Assembly (NCBI RefSeq): GCF_003265705.1
Contig: NW_020313045.1
Location: 3,117,746 to 3,181,745, forward strand
DNA length: 64,000 nucleotides
Direction of reading: 5' to 3'
Origin: Callorhinus ursinus
Taxonomy: Eukaryota; Chordata; Mammalia; Carnivora; Otariidae
The notes under the pieces are model-generated. The model had not been told where the DNA came from. It saw only the letters and a list, made by a program, of their open reading frames with translations, and did not search any database. The position numbers were made by a program, and so were the translations under genes. Below are positions 1 to 10,010 of the stretch, piece after piece. The first letter of the stretch is position 1, and every line of letters begins with the position of its first letter.

Positions 1-2840
1 AGGAAATGGTCCAGTTTCTTTCTTCTGCATGTGGCTCTCTAATTTTCCCAACACCATTTGTTGAAGGGACTGTCTTTATTCCATTGGACATTCTTTCCTG
101 CTTTGTCCAAGATGAGTTGACCATAGAGTTGAGGGTCCATTTCTGGGCTCTCGATTCTGTTCCATCGAACTATGTGTCTGTTTTTGTGCCAGTACCATAC
201 TGTCTTGATGATGACAGCTTTGTAATAGAGCTGGAAGTCCAGAATTGTGATGCCGCCAGCTTTGCTTTATTTTTCAACATTCCTCTGGCTATTCGGGGTC
301 TTTTCTGGTTCCATACAAATTTTAGGATTATTTGTTCCATTTCTTTGAAAAAAGTGGATGGTATTTTGATGGGGATTGCATTGAAGGTGTAGATTTCTCT
401 AGGTAGCATTGGCATCTTCACAATATTGTTCTTCCAATCCATGAGCATGGAATGTTTTTCCATTTCTTTGTGTTTTCCTCAATTTCTTTCATGAGTATTT
501 TATACTTTTCTGAGTACAGATCCTTTGCCTCTTTGGTTAAATGTATTCCTAGGTATCTTATGGTTTTGGGTGCAGTTGAAAATGGGATCGACTCCTTGAT
601 TTGTCTCTCTTCTGTCTTGTTGTTGGTGTATAGGAATGCCACCGATTTCTGTGCATTGATTTTATATCCTGCCACTTTACTGAATTCCTGGATGAGTTCT
701 AGCAGTTTTGGGGTGGAGTCTTTTGGGTTTTCCACATACAGTATCATATCATCTGCAAAGAGTGAGAGTTTGACTTCTTCTTTGCCGATTTGGATGCCTT
801 TGATTTCTTTTTGTTGTCTGACTGCTGTGGCCAGGACTTCTAATACTATGTTGAATAGCAGTGGTGAGAGGGGACATCCCTGCCGCGTTCCTGACCTTAG
901 GGGAAAAGCTCTCACCTTTTCCCCATTGAGAATGATACTTGCTGTAGGTTTTTCATAGATGGCTTTTATGATATTGAGGTATGTACCCTCTATCCCTATA
1001 CTCTGAAGAGTTTTGATCAAGAAAGGATGCTGTACTTTGTGAAATGCTTTTTCTGCATCTATTGAGAGGATCATATGACTTGTTCTTTCTTTTGTTAATG
1101 TATTGTATCACGTTGATTGATTTGCGGATGTTGAACCAGGCTTGCAGCCCAGGGATAAATCCCACTTGGTCATGGTGAATAATCCTTTTAATGTACTGTT
1201 GTATCCTATTGGCTAGTATTTTGGTGAGAATTTTTGCATCCATGTTCATCAAGGATATTGGTCTGTAATTCTCCTTTTTGATGGGGTCTTTTGTCTGGAT
1301 TTCGGATCAAGGTAATGGTGGCCTCATAAAATGAGTTTGGAAGTTTTCCTTCCATTTCTATTTTTTGGAACAGTTTCAGGAAAATAGGTATTAATTCTTC
1401 TTTAAATGTCTGATAGAATTCCCCTGGGAAGCCATCTGGCCCTGGGCTTTTGTTTCTTGGGAGATTTTTGATGACTGCTTCAATTTCCTTAGTGGTTATA
1501 GGTCTGTTCAGGTTTTCTATTTCTTCCTGGTTCAGTTTTGGTAGTTGATACATCTCTAGGAATGCACCCATTTCTTCCAGGTTATCTAATTTGCTGGCAT
1601 AAAGTTGCTCATAATATGTTCTTATATTTGTTTTTATTTCTTTGGTGTTGGTTGTGATCTCTCCTCTTTCATTCATGATTTTATTGATTTGGGTCCTTTC
1701 TCTTTTCTTTTTGATAAGTCTGGCCAGGGGTTTATCAATCTTGTTCATTCTTTCAAAGAACCAGCTCCTAGTTTTGTTGATGTGTTCTACTGTTCTTTTG
1801 GTTTCTGTTTCATTGATTTCTGCTCTTATCTTTATTATTTCTCTTCTCCTGCTGGGTTTAGGCTTTATTTGCTGTTCTTTCTCTAGCTCCTTTAGGTGTA
1901 GGGTTAGGCTGTGTATTTGAGACCTTTCTTGTTTCTTGAGAAAGGCTTGTATTGCTATGTACTTTCCTCTCAGGACTGCCTTTGCTGTATCCCAAAGGTT
2001 TTGAACAGTTGTGTTTTCATTTTCATTGGTTTCCATGAATTTTTTAAATTCTTCTTTAATTTCCTGGTTGACCCATTCATTCTTTAGTAGGATGCTCTTT
2101 AGTCTCCATGTATTTGAGTTCTTTCCGACTTTCCTCTTGTGACTGAGTTCTAGTTTCAAAAGTGTTGTGGTCTGAAAATATGCAGGGAATAATCCCAATC
2201 TTTTGGTACCGGTTGAGACCTGATTTGTGACCTAGGATGTGATCAATTCTGGAGAATGTTCCGTGGGCACTAGAGAAGAATGTGTATTCCGTTGCTTTGG
2301 GATGGAATGTTCTGAATATGTTTGTGAAGTCCATTTGGTCCAGTGTTTCATTTAAAGTCTTTATTTCCTTGTTGATCTTTTGCTTAGATGATCTGTCCAT
2401 TTCAGTCAGGGGGGTGTTAAAGTCCCCCACTATTATTGTATTGTTGTCAATGTGTTTCTTTGCTTTTGTTATTAATTGTCTTATATAATTGGCTGCTCCC
2501 ATGTTAGGGGCATAGATATTTACAATTGTTAGATAGACCCTTTAAGTAAGGTATAGTGTCCTTCTTCATCTCTTATTACAGTCTTTGTTTTAAAATCTAA
2601 TTTGTCTGATATAAGAATTGCCACCCCAGCTTTCTTTTGGTGTCCATTAGCATGGTAAATGGTTTTCCACCCCCTCACTTTCAATCTGGGGATGTCTTTG
2701 GGTCTAAAATGAGTCTCTTGCAGACAGCATATTGATGGGTCTTGTTTTTTAATCCAATCTGATAGCCTGTGTCTTTTGATTGGGGCATTTAGCCCATTTA
2801 CATTCAAGGTAACTATTGACAGATATGAATTTAGGGCCAT
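1..2840 (-). pseudogene. LINE-1 ORF2 (endonuclease/reverse transcriptase), broken and cut by the window edge
   Basis: In intact L1, ORF2p nicks target DNA with an APE-like endonuclease and copies L1 RNA by target-primed reverse transcription. Translation from 2840 starts MALNSYLSIVTLNVNGLNAP, the usual ORF2 start, with the endonuclease Asn in 'LNVNGLN' and the catalytic Glu in 'LQETH'. The reverse-transcriptase core is visible at about 720-800, where '[10 protein letters not shown]' holds the YADD-type aspartates (here FADD). The frame changes several times. Open pieces lie at 2840-2529, 2502-2077, 2198-1206, 1252-953, 1074-418 and 463-170, which means at least five frameshifts. A small deletion near 2520-2530 removes the codons between 'LKGS' and 'IYAPNMG'. 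A Trp-to-stop change is also seen near the left edge. Roughly 945 of about 1,275 expected codons are in view. It is not functional as read. Confidence 0.93.
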
Positions 2841-2921
2841 TGTATTGCCTGTAAGGTGACTGTGACTGTATATTGTCTGTGTTCCTTTCTGATCTATGCT
2901 GCTTTTAGGCTCTCTCTTTGC

Positions 2922-3817
2922 TTAGAGGACCCCTTTCAATATTTCTTTTAGGGTTTGTTTTGTGTTTGCAAATTCCTTTAGTTTTTGTTTGTCCTGGAAG
3001 CTTTTTACCTCTCCTTCAATTTTCAATGATAGCCTAGCTGGATATAGTATTCTTGGCTGCATATTTTTCTCGTTTAGTGCTCTGAAGATGTCATGCCAGT
3101 CCTTTCTGGCCTGCCAGGTCTCTGTGGATAGGTCTGTTGCCAATCTAATGTTTCTACCATTGTAGGTTACATAGCTCTTCTCCTGAGCTGCTTTCAGGAT
3201 TTTCTCTTTGTCTCTGAGACTCGTAAGTTTTACTATTAGATGTCGGGGTGTTGACCTATTTTTACTGATTTTGAGAGGGGTTCTCTGTGCCTCCTGGATT
3301 TTGATGCCTGTTTCCTTCCCCACATTAGGGAAGTTCTCTGCTATAATTTGCTCCAATATACCTTCTGCCCCTCTCTCTCTTTGTTCTTCTTCTGGGATCC
3401 CAATTATTCTAATGTTGTTTCATCTTATGGTATCACTTATCTCTCGAATTCTGCCCTCGTGATCCTGTAGTTGTTTCTTTCTCTTTTTCTCAGCCTCTTT
3501 ATTTTCCATCATTTGGTCTTTTGTATCGCTGATTCTCTCTTCTGCCTCATTTATCCTAGCAGTTAGTGCCCCCATTTTTTATCGCACCTCATTAATAGCC
3601 TTTTTGATTTCGACTTGGTTAGATTTTAGTTCTTTTATTTCTCCAGAAAGGTTTCTCTAATAATTTCCACGCTTTTTTCAAGCCCAGCTAGTATCTTTAA
3701 AGTCATGATTCTGAACTCTAGGTCTGACATCTTACTAATGTTCGTATTGAGTAGGTCCCTGGCAGACGGTACTACCTCTTGTTCTTTTTGCTGAGGTGAT
3801 TTTTTTCGTCTTGTCAT
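2922..3817 (-). pseudogene. LINE-1 ORF1 (RNA-binding ORF1p), broken
   Basis: ORF1p is the trimeric RNA-binding chaperone of the L1 particle. The copy starts at 3817 (MTRRKKSPQQKE) with the short basic N-terminus, then a coiled-coil region, then the RRM and C-terminal domain between about 3356 and 2922 ('NRSTPRHLIVKL', 'ILYPARLSLKIEGE'). The span is 896 bp, about 298 codons and close to family length, but not divisible by three. I place a one-base frameshift at about 3641. In the downstream frame there are stops at 3579-3581 (TAA) and 3420-3422 (TGA, at the junction of the coiled coil and the RRM). The protein is therefore cut into three pieces. It lies directly upstream of ORF2, separated by about 80 bp, as in other mammalian L1s. 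Confidence 0.92.
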
Positions 3818-4030
3818 TTTGTCCAGAGGAGAATAGATGAATGAGAGAACAAAATGCTAACAGGTTAACAACGTCCCCAGCAAATATGCTCTATACAAAT
3901 CAGAAAAGACCTGAAACCAGGGGAAAAGAAAGGGAAAGAAAGAAAAAAGAAAGAGGAAAAAAAAAGAAAAAGAAAAAGATAAAAACAAACAAAAACAGAA
4001 CAAAACAAAAAACACCAGAATATGATCCAC

Positions 4031-4550
4031 TATGATCAGGCTAGTGCATAGATCAGTGCCACACACTAGATTTTGGGTGTATTTTGGTCTGTTAAAGAAA
4101 GTGCCTCCTAAAATTTTAAAGGAAGAAAGACATATATGTACAAAATAAGGGTTGCTACAATGAAGGGATGGAAGATGACTGTAAAGATGAAAATTATAAA
4201 AGGTTCTATAAATGGAATTGATAAGATAAGAAGTTGTTTGAAAGAAGAAAGATTTAAAAAAAAAAGAAAAGAAAAAAAATGGGAGAGATTGTGGTCAGGC
4301 AGGAGACTAGAACAAAGCCATACACTAGTGATTTAGGGTGTATTTTGATATGTTAGAAGAAACTGTATATCAAAATTTTAAGGGGAGAAGAACTTATATA
4401 TATATATGCCAAAAATAAGGGTAACTACTATGAAGGGATAAAATATGACTCTAAAAATGAAAAATAAAAAATGCTTTTTTTAAAAAAAGGGATTGATAAG
4501 ATGTTGTTTGAAAAAGGGAAAAAGAAAAATAAAAAAAACAGTTAAAAAAT
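4031..4550 (-). repeat. Imperfect tandem duplication (about 260 bp unit, two copies) inside the L1 5'UTR
   Basis: Two successive blocks share the same order of landmarks on the plus strand. In the first copy these are a 'GGTCAGG'-like start near 4034, 'GGGTGTATTTTGG' at 4075, 'AAAATAAGGGTTGCTAC' near 4141, 'AAGGGATGGAAGATGACT' near 4161 and 'AGTTGTTTGAAAG' near 4232. In the second they recur near 4293, 4336, 4415, 4433 and 4502. The offset is 258-271 bp. Copies differ by substitutions and by the length of A-rich and TA runs. Confidence 0.75.
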
Positions 4551-5624
4551 TAACTTTGAAAAACTAATGAATCATGGTAAAAAAGCCATGAATTCTATGT
4601 GCAGTATTCCCCTAGCGCTGGAGTTCTCCCGTTCTCCTTGATCGGTCAACTTGGTCTTGGCTTGCTGACTGTTCGTGCTGATCTTCTGGGGGAGGGGCCT
4701 GTTGCCGTGGTTCCCAAATGTCTTTGCCCGGAGGCAGAATTGCCCCACCCTTGTCGGTCCGGGCTAAGCAAGCTGCTCGGGTTTGCTCTCAGGAGCTTTT
4801 GTTCCGTGCAAGCTCCCCGTACAGCTTTGGAGGACCAGGGTAAAAATGGTGGCCTCCCATCCTCTGTCCGGAGGAGCTGAGAACTCGAGGCCCCGCTCCT
4901 CAGTGCACCCCCAGAGAAAAGCAGTCAATCACTCCCATCTCCCCGGTCTCCGGCCGCGCTCCATGCTCACCCGGCCTGTGACCGAGCATTTCTATCTCTG
5001 GCACCCGACCCCATGTGGAGTCTCCAAACCCAGCAGATCCCTGGGGTGCGCTCCCGCGCCGCTCCTCCCGGGGGAGGAAGGGGAGTCTCCCCCGCTCTGC
5101 CGCTTGTTGGGTCCCTGCTGAAGGAGCAGTGGCCCAACTGTGCCGTGGATCACGGTTTATGGCAACCCCGAGCTGAGAGCCTGCGCCTCGGCTCCGTCTC
5201 TGCAGCCGGCTTCCCTGCTCCGATACCCGGGAGCTCTGCCGCACTCAGGCACCCCCGGTCTTTCTGTGACCCCGAGGGTCCTGAGACCACACTGTCCCGG
5301 GAGGATTCCACCCCCCGCTTAGCCACTGCAGCGACGTCCCTCCGCCGAGCCAACTTCTAAAAGGTCCGATTTTGTGCTCCGCGGCTCTAGCACTTGCCAG
5401 AAGCGGCCGGCGGAGGCCCCCTCCCCCGCCGTCTAACCTCCCGAATATCGCCTCGGATTCACTTCTCCGCACTCCTACCTTCCAGTAAGTGGTCGCTTCT
5501 CTGTTCAGAGAGTTGTTGCTACTTTCCTCTTCGATCTCCTGTTGAGTTCGTAGGTGTTCAGAATGGTTTGATCCCTATTCAGCTGAATTCCTGAGACCAG
5601 ACGAAATCCGGGTCTCCTACTCCT

Positions 5625-5635
5625 CCGCCATCTTG
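5625..5635 (-). promoter_or_regulatory. YY1-type site at the 5' tip of the L1
   Basis: Plus-strand CCGCCATCTTG is CAAGATGGCGG in L1 orientation, matching the core AAnATGGCGG. Human L1 carries a YY1 site at the same extreme 5' position, where it sets the transcription start. The same role here is by analogy. The site also marks the 5' boundary of the element. Confidence 0.7.
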
Positions 5636-5760
5636 CTGTTTTATTTAATTTTAATTATTTATTTATTCGAATCACTCTCCTACAGGGAAGGCCAGATCAA
5701 AGTCTGTAGTTGCATTGAGGAGGGAGGTGATGAATAAAACAATTAAAATCCTTCTGGGGA
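5636..5760. other. Unique A+T-rich flank of the L1 5' end
   Basis: The sequence starts with a short A/T-rich run (TTTTATTTAATTTTAATTAT) directly against the L1 tip. It would contain one copy of any target-site duplication, but the partner lies outside the window. Confidence 0.4.
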
Positions 5761-5845
5761 GAGCGAAATACTCCCCTCACAGGGTTGTTAGGATTAAATG
5801 AATTAATACTACCTATAAATGCATAATATGGTGCCAGGATAGGTA
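5760..5845 (+). repeat. MIR SINE fragment
   Basis: The 3' half of MIR is recognisable in the plus direction: 'CACAGGGTTGTTAGGATTAA', 'ATGAATTAATAC', 'GGTGCCAGGATAGGTAAG'. It is diverged and truncated. Confidence 0.7.
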
Positions 5846-5964
5846 AGAATTTCTATGTAAGTATTACCAATTAATGTACAGTTTATCAGTTTATCACGCT
5901 GCTGATTGTTTATGTACTTAAGGGAAGGCTGGGACATTTTTGTAGAATCTACAATAGCCTAGGA

Positions 5965-6114
5965 TAGTGGTTCCCAAGTTGGGCCATGTATTACAATCAG
6001 CACTAGCCGAGGTGATGCCCAGCCCCACCGAATTAGAACTCTGGAGTTGAGGCTCCAAAAATCTGTATTTTTAGACTGTTCCCCAAATGGTTCTGATGAA
6101 GCCAGCCTCACACT
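5965..6114 (+). repeat. MER5A-like hAT-Charlie MITE
   Basis: The element starts 'TAGTGGTTCCCAAG' and continues with the typical 'GATGCCCAGCCCCACC', 'AACTCTGGAGTTGAGGCTCC' and 'TGGTTCTGATGAAGCCAGCC'. This order matches the non-autonomous MER5A consensus. It is an old mammalian DNA-transposon relic. Confidence 0.7.
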
Positions 6115-6214
6115 GTATGTGGAAGTTATTGACAGTCCAAGGGCAGTGGCTACTTTTTGCTTATCAGATCTTAGCTATAGTGATAATGGACCAGGTGTCA
6201 TGGAAAAACCTGTA

Positions 6215-6315
6215 AAAATCATTTAATCTAGCCCCTCATTTTGTCGATGGGAGGCTGAAGGCCAGAGTGGTGGAATGACTCCTGAAGCCACACAGCTAGT
6301 TAGTGGCAGAGATGG
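6215..6315 (-). repeat. MIR SINE fragment
   Basis: Read on the plus strand, 'AATCTAGCCCCTCATTTTGT' leads to 'GGAGGCTGAAGGCCAGAG' and 'CCACACAGCTAGTTAGTGGC', the reverse complement of the MIR core. The 'CACACAGCTAGT' block is well kept. Confidence 0.7.
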
Positions 6316-6369
6316 CACCCAACCTCCCACCTAGAACCTTTTCTTTGAGCTTCTTTCCTACCCTCTTAT

Positions 6370-6485
6370 CCTCTGCTAAGCTATATGCTCACAAATGGCA
6401 GGATGGGGCTATCTTCTTTGTGTTTCTCCTGCTATCATGGTGTCTAGAACAGAGTAGGACTCTAATATATATGTTTAATGGTGAA
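6370..6485 (+). repeat. Possible L2 3'-end fragment
   Basis: Weak match to the L2 tail: 'TGTCTAGAACAGAGTAGGAC' followed by a 'CTCTAATATATATGTTTAATG'-like degenerate version of the 'CTCAATAAATGTTTG' end. Heavily diverged. Confidence 0.35.
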
Positions 6486-6734
6486 CTAATTGTACCGAAA
6501 CCATCTTCTACCTCTCTGACTCATGTGCTCAGAAAAGGTCAGTTTTACAGCAAGTCGGGAGTTATGAGCTCCGCATCAATGAGGCTCAGTCAGGGAAGAG
6601 GGGAGGTTGTATTCTCTGTTATGTGCAGACTGATTTCTTAGGACTTTTGGGATTCTCATGGATGGAAACTTTTCCCTGTTACCTCCTAATAGTGAGGAGG
6701 TATTTGCCTAGAACTTCATCTCAGTCAAGATACT

Positions 6735-7120
6735 TTTGGTTCAAGGTTAAAGAAACCAACTTGGGATTACTTAAGTAGGAGGGGGGATTTATTGAAAGGA
6801 GACTGGCTTATCCATGGAGCACAAAGGCCTCAGGGTAAACCATGTTGAGGGAGTAGAAAACCGTGAGGGACTCAGGCTGCCATGTCTTCTCTTGCATCTC
6901 GACTTTTCTGTCTCTGCAGATATTCTTTTTCTGTTTCTCCAACTGCAAGGCCCAAGATGATCAAGCCATAATTTCTAGGATTTCCCCCTCTTCCCAAATC
7001 TTTGCTATTATTTATAGACCTAAGCAAAACTCTCTAGCTGCCTCCAGGTCACAATTCCAAATATCTTGGGAAAAGCCTTTATTTGCCCACATGAGGCCAA
7101 GTGTCCATTTGTGCTTGGAT
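6735..7120. repeat. Ancient interspersed repeat, family not assigned (copy A)
   Basis: It contains the recurrent mammalian wording 'AAGAAACCAACTTGGGATTA', 'GGGGATTTATTGAAAGG', a pyrimidine-rich middle and 'CACATGAGGCCAAGTGTCC'. A comparable layout recurs near 38660-39090 in this window. It reads as an LTR-like relic, but I cannot name the family from the sequence alone. Confidence 0.4.
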
Positions 7121-7279
7121 TAACTATGGTTAGGGCCTCCTAATATTAGTTAGGGTTCCTAGTATTAATATTATAGAATACTAACATGAGTGTCAGAGTA
7201 GTTATAGGCCAAGTGTAGTTCTTGTAGACAGTCTGGAGGGAGATGTGTGTGCATGTGTGTGAGCTGGCAGACTCTAACC

Positions 7280-7590
7280 AGTATCTATGAGAGGTGTGTT
7301 TGTCAACTTTACTATGAAAACAAACAACCCCCCAGTCTCAATGACTTATGACAATAAACATTTACATCTCACTTTACATGTGCTGTGGCTCTGTGCCATG
7401 TGTCTTCTCAGCCAGGACTCAGGTGGAAGGAGCAGCCCTTATCTGGGAAATGTCTTTCTTGTCACAAAGAGAAAAGAACAAGAGGCTGAGCCAAACTATG
7501 CACCTGCTCCCAAAGCTTCCTCTTGGAAGTGGCTTGGCTGGAGTTTGCTCACAGTCATTTGGCCAAAGAAGTCCCAGGGCCAAGCGTAAC
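7280..7590. repeat. Probable LTR-like relic (low confidence)
   Basis: The segment opens 'CAACTTTACTATGAAAACAA' and holds 'CTCAGCCAGGACTCAGGTGG' and 'TTTGGCCAAAGAAGTCCCAG'. This is a worn version of the wording seen in the 10.0-10.4 kb relic ('TATTGGCCGAAGGAAGTCAC'). No termini are clear. Open frames here (about 100-130 codons) have no protein-family features. Confidence 0.3.
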
Positions 7591-7724
7591 AATGAGGCAA
7601 GGAGTGCACACCACCTCCAGGAAGGCTGGGCAGGTCACTTGTCAGGCGCTGGGATCCTCTACCAGGGCAGGGCACAACTAAGTGTGAACAACAACAGTGG
7701 GACACAGCAGGTTTTAATAATGGC

Positions 7725-7905
7725 AACAATAATTGACCTTTAGCAAATCTCTAAAATGAGCTAGACACTGTGCTAAGAGGTTTATGCAAATTACCTCATT
7801 TAATTATCCCAATAACCTTATGAAGTAACCACTGTTGCCCTCACTTTATTGAGTAGAAAATGCCAGCTTACAGAGGTTGAACAACTTGCATCCTGCCACA
7901 GCTCA
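7725..7905 (-). repeat. MIR SINE
   Basis: On the plus strand the order is 'ACACTGTGCTAAGAGGTTTA', 'TTACCTCATTTAATTATCCC', 'ACTTTATTGAGTAGAAAATG', 'TACAGAGGTTGAACAACTTG'. This is a nearly full-length reverse-complement MIR, ending just before the LTR that hosts the RPL10A retrocopy. Confidence 0.75.
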
Positions 7906-8010
7906 GGTGGGACTGCCCAGATCCCACTGGGGTGCTCCCGGGGGATGCTACCTGTATCAGTTTCCTGTGGCTGCTGTAACAGATTGCCACCAACGTAGTG
8001 GCTTTAAACA

Positions 8011-8020
8011 ACACACATCT
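8011..8020. repeat. Target-site duplication, left copy (RPL10A retrocopy)
   Basis: ACACACATCT directly precedes the retrocopy leader. It matches 9 of 10 bases of ACCCACATCT at 8768-8777, directly after the A-rich tail. This pair defines the insertion. Confidence 0.8.
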
Positions 8021-8767
8021 AGCTCTTATCCGGTGATCATGGCATGTCGCACCATGAGCAGCAAAATCTCCCGTGACATCCTATACAAGGTGGTGCAGGA
8101 AATCCTGCATGGGAACCGGTACAAGTGCCCGTGGTTTTTGAAGATGCTGGAGATGGTGGAGCTGCAGAACAGCTTGAAGAACTATGACTCTCAGAAAGAC
8201 AAATGCTTCTTGGGCACCGTCAGGCTTAAGTCCACTCCCCACCCCAAGTTCTCCATATGTGTTTTGGGGGACCAGCAGTGCTGTGATGAGGCCAAGGCTG
8301 TGGATATTCCCCACATGGACATTGAGGCACTGAAGAAACTCAACAAGAATAAAAAATGAGTTAAGAAGCTGGCCAAGAAGTATGATACCTTTTTGGCTTC
8401 AGAATCTTTGATCAAGCAGAGCCCATGAATCCTGGACTCAGGCCCGAATAAGGCTGTCAAGTTCCCTTCCTTGCTGACCCTCAGTGAGAACATGGTGGCC
8501 AAAGTGGATGAAGTGAAGTCCATGATCAAATTCCCAGATGAAGAAGGTGCTGTGCCTGGCGGTGGCCGTTGGCCACATGAAGATGACAGATGATGAGCTC
8601 ATGTACAGCATCCACTTAGCTGTTAATTGCCTGGTGTCACTGCTCAAGAAGAATTGGCAGAACATCAAGAGCACCATGGGCAATTCCCAACACCTGTACC
8701 ACGGCACAGCTTACTAAACCTTGGTGCTACCAAAAAAAAACAGAAGCAAAAAACCAAACCAAACCAA
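8021..8767 (+). pseudogene. RPL10A: RPL10A processed pseudogene (ribosomal protein L10a / uL1 retrocopy)
   Basis: The parent gene encodes the 217-residue uL1 protein of the 60S L1 stalk. The copy starts with a terminal-oligopyrimidine-like leader (CTCTTATCCGG at 8023). The ATG is at 8054, and the frame reads [20 protein letters not shown], then 'LKNYD', 'GTVRLKSTP', 'VLGDQQ' and '[20 protein letters not shown]'. It has no introns. Defects include an in-frame TGA at 8357-8359 (Leu codon), a TGA at 8426-8428 (a CGA Arg codon, CpG decay), a +1 insertion near 8533, a small in-frame insertion near 8140 and loss of about 15 bp near the C-terminus (about 8665). The frame therefore ends after about 101 codons. 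A degenerate 3'UTR and a poly-A tail (from 8731) follow. It is flanked by a direct repeat and sits inside an older LTR. It was made by LINE-1 machinery and is almost certainly non-functional. Confidence 0.95.
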
Positions 8768-8777
8768 ACCCACATCT
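8768..8777. repeat. Target-site duplication, right copy (RPL10A retrocopy)
   Basis: ACCCACATCT follows the tail 'AAAAACCAAACCAAACCAA' and pairs with 8011-8020. After it the interrupted LTR resumes. Confidence 0.8.
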
Positions 8778-9212
8778 GTCATCATACCGTTCTGAAGTTC
8801 GACCTGGGTCTCACTAGGCTAAAATCAGGGCTGCACTCATTTTCAGAGGTTCTAGGGGAGAATCCATTTCCTCCCATGTTCCAACTTCTAGAAGCTGCCC
8901 CCATTCCTTGATGTGTGTCCCCCTCCTCCATCTCCAATGTCCGCAGTGGTGAGGTGAGTCCTTCTCACATATTACTCCAACCCTGCTTCCATTGTCACAT
9001 CTATTTCCCTGGCTTTCTCCTCTGCCTCTCTTCCACTTTTAAGGTCCCTTGCAATTACATTGAGCGTACCCAGATAATCCAGGATTATCTCTCCATCTTT
9101 AGGTCCTTAATCATATCTGCAAAGTTTCTTTTGCCATGTATGGTGACATATTCATGGGTTCTGGAGACTAGGATGTGGACATCCTTGGGAGACTATTTTT
9201 CTGCCTACCACA

Positions 9213-10010
9213 CACACCCTTCCTTTGGTGCTGTATGTGGCCTCCAAGAAACCCCTGAAAAAGGGACAAAGATAACCATCCCTCCCACTCTCATTTTCAC
9301 TGATTTTTCCCATAACTCAAGAGCAATGGTGCTTATGCACAAATAAAGAGAGAAAGAATAATTCAAGGAATAGATGTAGAGCTCAAAGCTGACCATCTAT
9401 TTGTTAGTTGTGTAGGAGAGAGAGCCTATAGCTGGCTCTTAAAGTAGAAAATCCAACTTAGTTCATTACTAGTGTTCCTGGCATGATGCCATAATTAATA
9501 TATGGTAACAATATTAGAACAAAAACATACAATTATGCCCTTAAAAATGTCAACATGAGAAGTAAACTTAATGAAAGATAGGCACAGAAACATATATAAC
9601 AGAGATTATCCTTAATAATGAAATTATTTATGATCAAACATTTATACTTAATTTCAGTTCAATTCTAAAATAGTCACAGTAATGTCATGATTAAATATTA
9701 ATGCTAGCAGAAACAACCTAATTGGGAGGTTATTAAAGCTTCAAATTAAGTTTCTTTTTCTTTTCCTAACCAAAAAGTTCTGCCTAGAAGGGCATCAGGG
9801 GATTTCCAGCACATGTGTTTTATTCACATTGATTTGCTGGGCTGAGAGAGGGACTGCATCAGGAGAGGTTAAGCCCCAAATCCCAGGCAATATAGTGAGA
9901 CATTTTCTGTCTCTCCTTTGAGTAGCTGGAGGAATGGTTACTCCTCCTGCTTTTCTTGGTACAGAGCTGGCCAGTGCTTTGGGTATAACAGGTTATTGAT
10001 TGTTGGCTAG
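9213..10010. other. Unique A+T-rich sequence
   Basis: No coding potential, RNA gene or confident repeat seen. The stretch from 9460 to 9760 is AT-rich with scattered TAATTA-like words. Nothing further can be supported. Confidence 0.5.

Larger units (their letters stand above)
1..5635 (-). mobile_element. LINE-1 with intact 5' end, 3' end beyond the left edge
   Basis: Reading the minus strand from 5635 downward gives the LINE-1 order: a GC-rich 5'UTR, ORF1 (3817-2922), a spacer of about 80 bp, then ORF2 from 2840 to the window edge. The first bases of the element carry a GGCGGAGGAG-type start with a YY1-like motif, so it is not 5'-truncated. The 3' end of ORF2, the 3'UTR and the poly-A tail lie outside the window, so the target-site duplication cannot be checked. 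Both reading frames are broken, so it is not autonomous as read here. The long CpG-containing promoter and the easily aligned ORFs suggest a carnivore-lineage copy rather than an ancient mammal-wide one (inference). Confidence 0.95.
3818..5635 (-). promoter_or_regulatory. LINE-1 5'UTR with internal promoter
   Basis: About 1.8 kb separates the ORF1 start from the 5' tip. The distal part (about 4600-5500) is GC-rich with many CpGs. This contrasts sharply with the AT-rich flanks and is what is expected of an L1 internal RNA polymerase II promoter. The ORF1-proximal part (3840-4560) is A-rich on the plus strand and contains an imperfect tandem duplication. Several open frames of 60-115 codons run through the GC-rich part in both directions. 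They do not resemble known proteins and are treated as composition artefacts. CpG survival suggests modest age or incomplete methylation decay. Confidence 0.85.
7952..9212 (-). mobile_element. MaLR/MLT1-type LTR, split by the RPL10A retrocopy
   Basis: The left part (7952-8020, 'CTGTATCAGTTTCCTGTGGC') and right part (8778-9212, ending 'TTTCTGCCTACCACA') are the two ends of one LTR read in reverse complement. Internal wording such as 'GGGTCTCACTAGGCTAAAAT', 'GATAATCCAGGATTATCTC' and 'TTTGCCATGTATGGTGACAT' keeps the family order. Removing the 747-bp retrocopy and one target duplication leaves an LTR of about 500 bp. I assign it to the ERVL-MaLR/MLT1 group with moderate confidence. No internal retroviral genes are attached, so it is a solo LTR. 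Confidence 0.65.

Noticed and set aside
4599..5594. Several 60-115-codon frames on both strands in GC-rich DNA, initially suggesting a CpG-island first exon
   Set aside because: The region lies inside the L1 5'UTR. Stop-poor GC-rich composition explains the frames.
7877..8359. 160-codon frame
   Set aside because: Its last ~100 codons are the broken RPL10A retrocopy and the first part is LTR sequence. The upstream ATG is a chance extension.
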